Shown here: positions 47,535 through 58,854 of the stretch, piece after piece
How positions within the stretch are numbered: the stretch's first letter is position 1
Layout of the letters: the number at the start of each line of letters is the position of its first letter
Assembly: GCA_015680685.1 (NCBI GenBank)
Contig: MNCI01014239.1
Span: 293,827-357,826 of the forward strand
DNA length: 64,000 nucleotides
Source of the DNA: Gnetum montanum
Taxonomy: Eukaryota > Streptophyta > Gnetopsida > Gnetales > Gnetaceae
Direction of reading: 5' to 3'
The notes under the pieces: generated by a model
Databases searched by the model: none
Seen by the model: only the letters and a program-made list of their open reading frames with translations
What the model was told of the DNA's origin: nothing
Made by a program: the position numbers and the translations under genes

Positions 47535-49540
47535 TCTCTTCCTTTCCATTCATTCATTGGGGAGATGGCCACCTATGCTGATCATACGGGGACCCCAGTT
47601 CTTTTAAATTTTTGTTTTACACATTTTTTTTACACATTGTTGTTTTACATGTTTTTGTTTTACACATTTTTATTTTACACATTTTTTTACATGTTTTTGT
47701 TTTACACATTTTTTACACGTTTTTTTTTACACATTTTTGTTTTATTAATTTCTTTAACTTTTCTTGTTTTTCTTTTTACAACATCGTTATACTTTTTCAT
47801 TTCTTGTGTGTGTGTTATCCATCTTGTAAGTTTGTCATTTACTAAGTGTTCTTCATGATGGTATGAACTATTTTGCTATGGATTGCTAATGTTTGGTTTT
47901 TACCTTCAAGTTACAATGTTGATACTAAGGTATGGTTATTTTGATATGACAGGCAATGAATCCACTTCATCCATTCATCCACAAGTTTCTATGGTCTCTC
48001 TCGGCTTGGAAATGTATAGTTCCATTCTAAATAAGAACTATAACGAATCGGTGATTGGCCATTTCTCAAACTAAGGAAGGACTCAAGGATTGAAAAGGGT
48101 GTGACTTCAAGGGAACTTGATGCATTTTTGTTGGCCATTCTCTTTGGTGATTAGATGTTTTCTTCTTGAGTTTTCTTACCATTTCGACGTTATCCAATTA
48201 TCGGGGAGCTAAGCAAATAAAAATAAGAAAGTCCTTACATGGTGTGGTTCTCATGTATAAACACAAAAAAAAATAGTGAGAATTCAAAGCACATCCATTA
48301 GAAAAAATAATCATTTGGGCTACAAGAACTACTTATGGAACTAAAATAAAAATGTTCCCTCTAACTAAGGCTCCTCTCACTTTTCATTCTCTCCTCCATT
48401 TCGTTGGAATGGTGGTGGCTCTTTGGTGAAGGAATTCTTGTTACTTTAAGAGGATGGATTGGCTGAATGTATTAATGCGAAGTCACTGGATGTGGTTTTT
48501 TGAGGCCAAACTTGGAATGGGATCTACTAAGTCACATTAATCAATAACTATAGAAGGGGCTGTACACCACCTTGTTCTTGAGACTCCATTCCATCCTCTT
48601 CTCTCCATCCTTCTCTCCATTGTTCACCTCATTACCAATTGTATCATTAGTGTATATTTTGGTTGATGCATTGTTTTCTTTTTGGTAAATTCTTGTGGTT
48701 AACACTTTAACTCTTACTTCAAATGACATTCCTAGAGCCTATGGACTCTTTGAATGTGGGTTTTTCAGGGCATTAAGGGCATGAGCCTGCTTTGGGGAGG
48801 ACCCATTGGCATTCCTCTTTAGTGAATCAGTTAAATTATTTCCCTTAACATTTTTGAAATCCATTCTCTTTTGTTCATTTCCATCTTAACATCCATTTCA
48901 TCGATGTCATAGTTGTCTCTTTTTTTTCATCTTTCTTGTTCCTTTTCTTTCTCCATTCTATTGCTACTGGAGGTTCACTCTTAGTCATGGGGGTCCTGGT
49001 CTAATTTTTTCAATTTTCTCCTAGCCCCTACACCTTCGATAGTCACCACTCTTATATCTCTAGATCTGTATCAGCCATACCACAACTCAACCAATGGACC
49101 TTTCACCGAAGCAAGGTATCAATTTCATTATGATTCATTTACCCTTGCTAATATAAAGACTATGTTGTATGTGTAGATGGAAATCATACAACAACGGATT
49201 GGATCTAGAGGATACACTTAGAATGGATTGGTGCTGAAGTAGCTATGCAAGGAGCAAGATCAATGGCGTGCTTATGGATGGACAACGAAAGGCACAATCT
49301 TGGTGTTGGCAGCAACAAAATTTCTTTCTCTCTCTTTCTCTTTCTCAGCTGTCAAATAAGGCCTGATGTCAAATGTATAAAGTGTTCACTCTTGTTGTCG
49401 TGAACACCATTTTTGTCTTGTCTTTTAATGATGATCCGTTCACATGTCATCCCATTCACTAGTAGTTCCATTTGAGTCAATAATCCCATATTGTCTCAAT
49501 ATTTTATATGGAACTTGAGGATAAGTTTTTATTTAGTCAT
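47535..49540. other. Non-coding 3' part of Element 4
   Basis: No RT or other enzyme seen. 47600-47740 is a degenerate TTTTACACATTTTTG repeat of about ten units. The rest is AT-rich without similarity that I can see. A purine-rich CATGGGGGTA precedes the 3' LTR at 49548 and is the likely polypurine tract. Confidence 0.5.
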
Positions 49541-49547
49541 GGGGGTA

Positions 49548-49675
49548 TGATGGGATGCGATATTGCAATGGCCATGATATCATGTCCACCACGATATCAC
49601 ATCCCCTATGATATCGTGTACATGATATCGCATCTTCCCCTATGATATTGTGTACGTGATATCGTAGTGCGCCAT
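49548..49675 (+). repeat. Left end of the Element 4 3' LTR, interrupted by Element 3
   Basis: TGATGGGATGCGATATTGC and the following GATATCG-type words align with 43085-43222. Similarity stops at 49675, where TGAAACACCAC, the start of the other LTR type, begins. The bases before the break are GCCAT, the candidate target duplication of Element 3. Confidence 0.85.
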
Positions 49676-50440
49676 TGAAACACCACAAAATTATGAACTT
49701 AGTACTTGTCCAACACCAAGCAAGTCCATGGGAGCCAAAGGTGACCACAGCTACATCTGGTGTCATACTTGGCAACTTGAAAGATCCGATGCTTAATTTT
49801 CACTAAGTATGTAGTCCCAACATTTACGCTGCTGAGTGTTTATGCCATCGACCATACACCCACTCCTGTTGAAACTCTCCCTGCGTTTACGTTGTGTAAT
49901 CTAAAACCTCATCTGTGAACTATCTAGCATCTACACTGATCAGCGTTTATGATTCCCTATTCAAAACTCACCCTCTGCAAGTCTTCTAGTGTCTACGCTG
50001 TCAACCCCACGTGGACTCTATCCACAGAAATCCCAGCATCTATGCTGCCACATATACACTACACGCTTTACACTATAGATTTTTCCTTACGCCATACACA
50101 CGACTGCTAAAGTTTACGCTGCACATTTTTATGCCGAAGGTTTTCTCTATGTTGCACGTTGACTTTCTGAGACTCTATTTACGCTACTCTCTTTACGCTG
50201 CAAAATGTTCATTTATATCACACTATACACTATAAAACCTGTTTACGCTGCACATTGACATTGTATACACTGCTTAGCGTATATGCTACACTCCTTACGC
50301 TGTAGACTTGTCCACGCTAACTTTTTACGCTTCATCCCTATACGCTGTCTACGCTAACGTTATACGCTGGACGTTGAAGCGTATATGCTACACGTTACCA
50401 CGTAAGTTTATGCTGTACTAAGTACACTAGTTTCACACCT
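49676..50440 (+). repeat. 5' LTR/leader of Element 3 with dense TTTACGCTG and GCGTATATGCTA words
   Basis: Starts TGAAACACCACAAAATTATG as in Elements 1 and 2. From about 49825 to 50410 the motif TTTACGCTG or a variant occurs more than twenty times, with self-complementary versions such as AGCGTATATGCTACAC. CACTATAAAACC near 50231 is a weak TATA candidate. I could not locate the LTR right end or a primer site, so a deletion in the LTR is possible. Confidence 0.6.
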
Positions 50441-50447
50441 CTATACC

Positions 50448-52963
50448 ATGTCATACCTTCAACAATTCATGATGAACCCCATAAACACCACCGCTACAAC
50501 TGCTCAAGTCACTGACATGGTAGGCACCATGGTTGCCCAACAGCCCGTCATTTCACAGCCGATAGTAAAACCCATAACGGGGCCCTACCGGTCCCTAAGG
50601 TTGAAAGGGAGGAATCCAACCTCTAACATTATAACCCAGGACCAGTACAACTTCATATGTGTGAAGATACAAGTTGGTCTAGCAGTAGATCGAGCAGAAA
50701 TGGAGGTGAAGAGGCAGTATGAACTCTTCTACAGGGGGGATGCGAGTTCATCCATTCCTCGTACAATATAATCCCTGTTCTGGAACAATACTCAGAGCTC
50801 GTCACATGACTCCTCCTACAAAGGAGCCAGTTTTTGGATCAGCCTGTAGTAGATTTCCAACCAGAAGAGGAGGACGAGTTCGCTGTCCAATCCGAGCACG
50901 AAGACTTATATCACACCCTCATTCCATAAACCCACATCAACCCCATGTTCCACCCGGGCACAGGGGAAGTCATGCCCCTCCAACACCTTAGGATCACCCA
51001 AGCGCAAGCACCTCCACCAGAAACATCAGCGTTGGTTCACGTTCCTCCTGTGACCGACCCGCAATTCAGTACATTTCCTCTTGTTCTCATTCCCACTGCA
51101 GCTGCCGGCCCATCCTCGCAAGCACCACCCCCACACAATAACATGGGGACAACCATCGTGCCTCGAGTGATAGGGATGCCACATGTAATACCAGGGTCCA
51201 CGTCCGTCCACTACATTCCCCACATCCGAACGCACGGGGCCCCTTTCATCGCTGTAACCCAACAGGAGGTTACTTCACAAAACGTCGTTGGGCAATGGAC
51301 GGCGATGGGTGTACCATTACATCAACCCTCTCACCACCACGTGCCACCTCATATGATTCCACTAGCCAACGGTCCCCATGTACAGCTGCAACCACAGCAA
51401 CAACAACCTCACACCTATAATGTGTCATCCCTAGTGCCACACGCTATAAACGTGCCACAAGCACAATCGTCGACCACACAGCTCTCAGCCTTTCAACCTA
51501 CCATCCAACAGTCCAACCTGTACAATGTACCACAACCTCAACCTGCCATGTCACTTAGTGCCCAGGACTGGGCAGATGCCAAAAAATTAATGCAAGAACT
51601 AACTGACGAGGTTAAGCACCTCAAAATGGCTACTGACAGAGAATTAAAGGTAGTGGACTTTTACCACGATGACCCCATCAGCCCTTCCATCCCACCCCTA
51701 GCTTTGCCCAAAGGAATATCATTTCCAACACTAACTAAATATAATGGAGAGATGGACCCCAATGCCTACTTAATAATGTTTAGATTAAAATGCGCGTTAC
51801 TCCAAGCATGGCCCCATGCCATTTTGTGCATGTTCCCCATGTCCCTCGCAGGGAGAGCACTTGATTGGTATCGGGCCCTGCCGAGGAACTCTATATTTTC
51901 CTTGGAGGAGTTGTTACATCAGTTTGTGACCAGGTTCAAATATAACTTGAAACTTGAGGTGACATTGGACAGCCTCATACAGGTTAAACAAGCACCGCTT
52001 GAACTTGTACAAAAATTTATTCAGAGGTATATTGTCACTCTCAATAAGCTACACGAGCCAATCCCCCAAACATATCTGCTCACAATTCTAAAGGGGGCCA
52101 TTAATGACTTCTTCAAATCCAAATTATACTATCTTAACACGCGTAATCTTAACCAAGCCTTTGTACAGATCAAAAATATAGAAGAGGCAGCTCAAAACAG
52201 CCATGACCCTGTGTACTTAGCCTTCAAAAATCAACACAATAAAAAGGATAAAGAGAAGGCTAAAGCAACTATAGCGGCAATAGCAGAAACGCAACAAGCA
52301 TGCACGGCACAACAAAATAAACCGCCAGTAGCTCCCACTAACTATACTAAACCTACTCCCACAACCGCGTCGGAATCATCATTATCGCAGAACCCAACAC
52401 CAAACCGTACAAGAAATTTTGAGAGGAAAGAACCTTCTCAATATACGTCATTGCCTATGAAGCCATCCCAGCTCTTCGATCAACTCCTGAAGGCTAGGTT
52501 AATGAAACACAAACAGTTATCCCCTGCAGCCATCCAGAGACATGATTGGTTTTGTCAACCTGTTCAGAACCCCAGCTTAGCAACATTGGATGAGCCTCCA
52601 GTGCTCAAAGGCTTTAGAATGGATCGCTTCTGCGATTATCACCAACACAATGAGCACGACATGGATTACTGTTTCACCCTGAAATAGGACATACAACGAA
52701 TGATCGATGAAGGCCAAATCACTTTTGATGAGGCCAACTTGGTCCAGCCGTTGAATCAGGCTATGAGGGTATATAAAGACCCTCTAAACACCAAAGAGGC
52801 GTCGTACGTTATCAACACAATCTGCTTTGATGATGAACTCGAGACACCCAACATTAACATCGTCTACCCTGAATACAAACAACAAACACCTAACAAGCCT
52901 TTTGTAGTCCATGTTCCTCCCACTCCATCCACATCCATGCCTCAACCATCATCCACCCCGTAA
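50448..52963 (+). pseudogene. gag: Element 3 gag
   Basis: An N-terminal 107-codon frame (50448-50771) is separated by a frameshift from the main frame (from about 50820), which begins with an acidic piece (FQPEEEDEF), has a stop at 50927 and is then open for 580 codons (50945-52687). It contains a Pro/Gln-rich region, the capsid domain (LTKYNGEMDPNAYL, AGRALDWYRALP, VQKFIQRYIVTL; about 51720-52200), a basic linker, RNFERKEPSQYTS and the knuckle CDYHQHNEHDMDYC (C-x2-H-x4-H-x4-C). A TAG at 52685 interrupts LK/DIQRMIDEG; Element 1 has a glutamine codon there. The frame then runs to TAA 52961. Otherwise well conserved. Confidence 0.85.
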
Positions 52964-54574
52964 AAACCATACATAGTGCGCATACCTCCCGCTGTCACTA
53001 CCCCAAATCTATCAACCCCTCCTACTCATCTTGCCCCTTTTGTAGTCCGAGTGCCGCCCATAGTTGCAACAGCGGAGGTCCAGCCTCCGCCTGGACAAAC
53101 CCCATACGTTGTTAGGACATCCGCAAGTCCTAATGATTATCAAACCTCCACCTCACAAATGCAAGGAAAACCTAACTCCTACGTCGTTAGGATGCCTAGC
53201 CAGCCTTTTGCTCAACCACATCCGACTACCCAACTACAACCCCACCCGCATCCATATGTGGTACGGATCCCAAGGCAACCCAAAGCTTCAATACTAGCTC
53301 CACCTCCACGCCACACACGAGAACGCTTAGCGGATAGGCTTATGCGTGAACGCTTGGAGAAGGAGCATCAACGGTTAATCGTAGGGCCACCTAAACCCAC
53401 TTCACTTAATTCCATACCCATGACACCGCCTAACAGTCAACCAAACATAGTACATGAAGGTGAACCATCTAACAAACATGATACGTCTAAGACAACAGCC
53501 CCGAGCAAAAACAATAAACCAATGAAACATGAAATAAAACTGTTGGGCCCAATGGACCCAGTCACCACTGATGCAAACATGCCCAATAGTAGAGACTTGG
53601 CAACAACTTTAACATAAGTCACACAAGCACTCAAGCAAAAGAACATGTCACTAAGCTTGTATGAATTAGTTCTTACATCTCAAACACATCGTGAAGCTTT
53701 GGTACGCATGCTAACGTCCATCCCAGTAAGCGAGAACTTGCCCCCAAATGAACCATCCATTCTTGCGGTAATGTCCTCACCCCAAGGGTCAACGTCCAAA
53801 CCACTAAGTTTCCACAAAGATAACATTAAAGTGGATAAGGAAATAGGGGAAGTGACAATAGCCCCCATATTCATAATGATACGCATAAATTAGTTCAAGA
53901 TACACAGGGTCCACGTAGACGATGGAGCTGCTACGAACATGGTACCATACCCCATCATTGAACAACTAGGGCTAACGGAGTCAATCAAGCTGACTGCAAC
54001 TACATGTTTAAAATCATTCAGCGGGTCATGCGTGATGGTCAAAGGCATAGTAACCTTAGACTTCATAGTAGGTGACCAGTTTCCCACATCTGCCAACTTC
54101 GTGGTGGTTGATGAAATGCTAGGATTTAACCTGATATTAGGAAGACCCTGGTTCACCCAACTGAAAGCGGTCTCATCCCCTATACACCAAGAGATTCACC
54201 TACCTTATGAAGGTGGTGAAATCATCATTTATGGGGAGGCTGCTACTCCCATTATTTTATCACACATGGACACATACCAAGGCTCAAAAGTTAAGCTCGA
54301 AGAGCCTGGACAAAATGACATAAAAGAACAAAAATCGATAAGTACTAATCCTTTCAACATAGAAGAAGATCCACCTAAAATAGAAACACCTGTTCCTGAC
54401 ACTATACATACACCTTGTCAATTAGAAACTAACACAGAAGCCATTCCATTAGACGTCCCTTGGGCTGAATTACCATTCAATGTGATCAGCGAAGGGGACG
54501 CTGAATACAGAATCATACCCGTTGACACATCGCCTAACATTAAAAAGAAAAAAATCAAAAAATTCCTAAAATAA
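52964..54574 (+). pseudogene. pro: Element 3 gag-pro linker with PYVVR(V/I)P repeats and aspartic protease
   Basis: Continues the gag frame without any frameshift; stops at 53615 (TAA) and 53891 (TAG) are its only breaks. The linker carries six peptide repeats of the type P-Y/F-V/I-V-R/H-V/I/M-P (from 52900 on: PFVVHVP, PYIVRIP, PFVVRVP, PYVVRTS, SYVVRMP, PYVVRIP), each set in Pro/Thr-rich spacer. A basic helical piece follows (RERLADRLMRERLEKEHQ). Protease begins near 53900: VDDGAATNMVPY, VVDEMLGFNLILGRPWF and IHQEIHLPYEGG. The active-site triplet reads D-D-G. The tail to 54574 is acidic then Lys-rich. The protease would mature Gag-Pol inside the particle. Confidence 0.8.
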
Positions 54575-54585
54575 TACCATCTCAA

Positions 54586-54870
54586 CCAATTCGAAATAAC
54601 GTTAAACTATAGCACGTCCGAAACGACGTTAAACTACAACTCGTCCAAAATGACGTTAAACTACAATAAATCAGAAAAAACATTAAACTATGCTCCTTGT
54701 CCGAAAAGACGTTAAACTATCATGTCGGCAATGACATAAAACTAGCCATGATCAAAAATGGTCGGTCAATCGAGAAACTCATCCACGTTATCCGAAATGT
54801 TACTTGTTTACAATGGGGCCCGAAATGGCCTTAAACTACGCATGGAGGCCCGAAATGGCCTTAAAATAGA
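54586..54870 (+). repeat. Inter-module repeat after pro of Element 3
   Basis: About eight units of 24-30 bp with the core CGAAATGACGTTAAACTA, changing to CCCGAAATGGCCTTAAACTA in the last two. Starts about 12 bp after the protease stop. Same site and same core as 4265-4585 of Element 1. Confidence 0.85.
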
Positions 54871-55343
54871 TCAGACACTTGTACTTCGTTTCTCCTCTTA
54901 TAGTTACATATGCATATTACACTTAGAACAAATGAAAAAATAAATAAACCAAAATATTTTACATTGTCGTGTCATGTGTGCAATCAAACTCAAAATCAAC
55001 AAAAACTATTTTATACATGTAATGCTATACAATTATAAGTGTCAATTATTTCCGTTTATCTCAAATTTTTCAAGTTACAATTCCTATATCAATTTGAGTC
55101 AGCATAGTTCCAAAGACAAAACTAAAAACATAACTAAAAAAAACTAACTAAGCATCTGGGATGGGAGGATCGTCCCCTTTAGATCCACCGGCGTCAGGAG
55201 CCCCTGCTCCACTAGGGCCAACCTCTTGAGCATCGTCATCACCTTCATCCTAAAAATACAAAATGAGACAACCAATATAAGAACAAGAGAGAGTTAAAAT
55301 TTCAAACATTCTTTAGCAAATCAATTTCACAATGGCAAAATAC

Positions 55344-56132
55344 TTAGCATAGGAGATCTCCCCAAGCCAAACTCCAATCAACGAAGGATTTTCTCCTTCG
55401 AAACACTAGCCCAATCTGTCTCACCAAGGCCTAGGTTGACGTCTGCCAAGGCCTTTCCTTTGTCAAAAGCCAACCAGATAGGACGTTTTAGAGGAAATTC
55501 ACCCACAGTAACTTCCCTAGAAGCAGTGGTAATAACCCTCTTAGGAAATTCCATCTCAACTATGGTGTTCTCTGCAAAAGTATCGAATGCAGAACGTAAT
55601 CCCAAACCCTCTATGAACATCTCAAGTTGTTGTTTCTCTATAGAAACTTCTTTCAGTGATTTCTTATAGTGGTGCTTATGATTCTTCTCATCTTGGCCCC
55701 ACTTACGCACCTTGGAGGCAAATGCCTTCCAATCCTGGCACTTTAGATTCAATAGGTCTATCTGGGCTTTACGTTCCACGAACCTTCAAGTTAGTGACGC
55801 ATGGCGATTTAACAAGTTCCAATATCTATTGTACATAATCTTGAACGTTCGCCAAGAACTATCACCTGCTAATCGAGCCAAACCAAATTCATAATGAGCT
55901 TTGAGGTTGTCGCATTCGGCTGATAACTTAGAGACTTTCTTCTCCTTTGTTTGGATCTGCAACCATAGCTGTTCGATGGATCGCCTACAGGTCCACACTT
56001 ACTTGGTTTTATGGACAAGGATTTCCACCACCTCATTATAAACTAGCCTAGGTACCTGTTCCACTTATGGGGGTAGTGTAGGCAAACTGTCAATGCTAAT
56101 TACCTCGGAAGGATCCCACCTCAACTTGGCAC
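55344..56132 (-). pseudogene. Exon 7 of the opposite-strand gene: coiled coil
   Basis: 263 codons, starting AKLRWDPSE after a CATAG acceptor; Element 1 has SRLKWDSAQ at the same phase. Heptad-rich helices follow (SIEQLWLQIQTKEKKVSKL, QIDLLNLKCQDWKAFASKV), then WGQDEKNHKHHYKKS and a beta-rich end (FPKRVITTASREVTVGEFP). Element 1 aligns over the whole exon, for example QMDMLAQKCQDLKYVSDKI. It is probably an oligomerisation part. Confidence 0.65.
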
Positions 56133-56826
56133 CTATGCGTATGAAAAGATCAAACGTTAAGACAATAGAAACAGGGTGTGGCACTCTAAAATAGCAAACC
56201 ATTTAAAAACCTTATACCTATTTCAGGGTTGAACTCCTGAATTTGTTCGACAACTTCTTCTGCGATTCCAACCACAAAATCCATCTTACTCGGCATTTCC
56301 GTCCAAGTAAATGGCTCACGGATGCGGGATGAACTAACTTCAATGGTCCTCTCAGGGGGAACCATCTTCATGGGTACGTCTAAGCGCACCATCCTGGTTT
56401 CGCTTCCTTCATTTGAGAAAAATGAAAATATGAAAATATAGAAATCACAACTAACAGGGCAAGTTGAAATAAGATAAAAAGAAAACATACCACGCTCCTT
56501 CTCACCTTCTAGGGGATCGCCTAAATCCAGATTTCCCTGAAGAAAGCTGCGGAACATTTTTTTGACATCACCCTGGTCATCCAACGGCTTAGTTTCTGTG
56601 GTGTTTTCCTTTAACTCCTCTGTTCCTCCTCCCTGATCCTTGTCCACGTTTTCCTCTTCATTATTTTTGCTCCGTGTTGGTCTCCTTCTCCTCAGTAATG
56701 GTTTCTAGCACCTGATTCCTCACTTCTCAAATCAAGCCAAAGACATCAGTGACATGTAAGTGATTGAAGAAAGAATTATGAACAAGACGAAAATGATAAA
56801 ACAATAAGCTGGCGAAGTCTACATAC

Positions 56827-57856
56827 CGGGCATCTTGAATCTTATGCGCTTTACTCGTGGCTCCCTCACATTAGAAGCTTCCTCAGCTGCGCATTCGTGT
56901 CTCTTCAGCTTTGTTTTGGCCTGGCCCATGGTTTCTTTGATAACCTGCTCAGCTCTTCTTACAATGAGGGGTACATCATCTAGCTCTAACCCCAGACTAT
57001 CGCAAGTATGAATGGAGGTACCCGATGATCCCCCGGTCGTAATAGACATGGACTCGTCGATGCCTTCAGGCGCATCCTGGGATTTGGCTGTATCGAACAA
57101 GTGGTTGATCCATGGGTGGGATAGTTGACCCCGATCTCGTAGAACAAACTTGTTGTCCACGCGGACTACCAGAAACTTGACGAAGCGACGAAGGTAACCG
57201 GAGAAGAAGGCAAAGGTGAAGTGGGATTGCGCTTCGACATTCGAGCGCAATCGCACTATCTCCTTGTGCATGCCCGACAACAAAAATTCAGCCCAGTTAT
57301 AGTGCACGCTAGTTTCCAGGATAGTTTGCATAACGCGCACAACCTCAACCCCAAGGCTCTGCACCTAAGAAAGGGTTTTGGGAAATACCTATGCCCTAAA
57401 TAGGGGATACAGTTCATTTACCTCCTCAACCTTTGCCTTCCCCTACAACGGGAATCCCTTGGTACCCTTGGCCAGGCCCAACCAGTCCTCCAACTCGCAC
57501 ACCGTATGGAGCTCTGTCTAAAACTACACTTATGTCATCTGCCGGTACCCCAAATAAGTCTGAAAAGAATTTTGGTGACAGATGGAAAACTACCTTAACA
57601 CCCTTAATCTGGGTGCTATAGTAGGAGACATAATCATTAAAATAATCCACAATCCCAATCATTTCCCCTATTGATACATCAGGACTTGGGGTCATGAAGA
57701 GCTCCATAAGGCTGGCATTGTTCAAGCAGTGAACAATAGATGGCAGAGCATGGTTGTGCAACCATTTTTGAGCCTTATTCACCTCCCTGAACTTCATTGA
57801 CAGTGTTGTCTCAGTTCGCCCGATTGTGATAGGATCCCCGCTAGGAGGTGCATCAA
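56827..57856 (-). pseudogene. Exon 4 of the opposite-strand gene: central domain
   Basis: Largest exon, about 343 codons. The first half reads LMELFMTPSPDVS, YSTQIKGVKVVFHLS and FFSDLFGVPADD; the pattern of V-x-G-V followed by hydrophobic-SP and LFGVP recalls the plant transposon-protein type domains found in other plant elements, a weak resemblance only. The second half (YLRRFVKFLVVR, SHPWINHLFD) is shared with Element 1 (CLKHFAEFLVVQ, SKPWICYVL). The apparent 57-bp intron between two open frames at 57421-57365 is coding in Element 1, so it is a stop-damaged coding stretch, not an intron. Confidence 0.55.
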
Positions 57857-58286
57857 CTGCAAACGCAATGTAAGATTGTCGTATCAGTATAACTCTCGGC
57901 AGTTAAAACACATTAGCACATCCAAAAGACATTGTCATTTACCTCCCGTAGTAGACTTGGATGTGCTACCTGAACCAGAGTCACAAGGGAAAACTGGCCC
58001 CTAGTCTGACCAATCTTTATCTAGCCATCCATGAGCTTAACACATTGCCAACGCTCTAGAGAACCATTGGTGAAAATAGACGGTATCCCCCTTCATTAGA
58101 GCTAATACAACTTTACGAAGGGTGGGGCCCACCATGAATGCCTCTAGAGTAGTATGTGCTAAGGCAATCCCATCATCCTCAACACATATTCCGTCCACAT
58201 TAACTTTAGGCCTACAAACGAACGAATGTTAAAACTAAGACACATGCCAAATGACGAAAAGAAGCAATAGACTTGAACGGTCCTAC

Positions 58287-58750
58287 CTGCCCACCCGATA
58301 CACTATCCCAGGAGTGTTTTGGAACAATGTGTGTGCATGTGCGGCTAAAAATAAGGTGTTGTCGAGGTAGTCCTGCCCTCGTGGTAATTGGGCCCACACG
58401 TGCGCTAATGGGCATGTGGACCTGGACCCGGGGGAAGAACCGTCCTCATTCGTAAGCTGCCCCTCGTCGATGTCTTCCATGAAGACAATGACATTCTCCG
58501 CGGTTCCCAGCAACATTGCCTCAAGTATGCTCCATGGCACCAGTTCATTTAGGTGTGACCAGATAACTATTTCAAAATTTTCCAGTATGAAGGATAGGAA
58601 TTCAGATGCACCTTCTCTGAACCAAACCCCCTTGTGGTCCACAGTTAGATCCAGGGTAAGCTCATTCGCCTCCATGGGGCCAAACCATGTTAGCACCCCA
58701 ACAAGCAAAACCATGTTAGCACCCCATGAGGAGAAAAGGCTTGGTGTCCC
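58287..58750 (-). pseudogene. Exon 2 of the opposite-strand gene: FCP1/NIF-phosphatase-like segment
   Basis: Open for 167 codons. ELTLDLTVDHKGVWFREGASEFLSF followed in the same frame by FEIVIWSHLNELV resembles the first strand, RPG loop and WSS strand of the FCP1 homology (NLI-interacting-factor phosphatase, HAD superfamily) domain; I cite it in two parts. The catalytic D-x-D of that family is not clearly kept, so activity is doubtful. The exon ends LFQNTPGIVYRVG before a GTAGGA donor. Elements 1 and 2 keep the equivalents VIVWSSL, VMLWSHL and the LFQNPQGTVYY end. A 27-bp direct duplication (58682-58735) adds nine residues here only. Confidence 0.45.
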
Positions 58751-58854
58751 TGCATACAACCAGAGTACCAATGTAAAATCATCCATGCATCAAAACAAAG
58801 CGAAAAACAAAGGTTTACATCGTAGACTGACACTTAGAAAAATTTTCTAAACTG

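Larger units (their letters stand above)
43085..49675 (+). mobile_element. Element 4: Athila-like gag-pro retrotransposon without pol
   Basis: 5' LTR 43085-43961, primer site 43963-43981, gag (44222-46156), protease (46690-47530), about 2 kb without coding sequence, then the first 128 bp of the 3' LTR (49548-49675), where Element 3 is inserted. Internal region is about 5.6 kb and holds no RT, RNase H or integrase, so it resembles the non-autonomous TR-GAG type and would need enzymes from a relative such as Element 5. Bases before the 5' LTR are GCAAA; the matching right flank lies beyond the nested element and the window. Confidence 0.8.

Noticed and set aside
47565-47858. 97-codon Phe-rich open frame
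   Set aside because: Product of the TTTTACACATTTTTG repeat; the peptide is monotonous and a second frame is equally open.
53064-53297. Alternative-frame ORF inside the gag-pro linker
   Set aside because: Overlaps the main frame carrying the PYVVR repeats, has no domain and is not kept in Element 1.
57365-57421. 57-bp intron in exon 4 of the Element 3 opposite-strand gene
   Set aside because: It has GT and AG ends, but its translation (ELYPLFRA, VFPKTLS) aligns with coding sequence of Element 1 (LEIYPVFYARAFPQLLT), so it is coding with stops.
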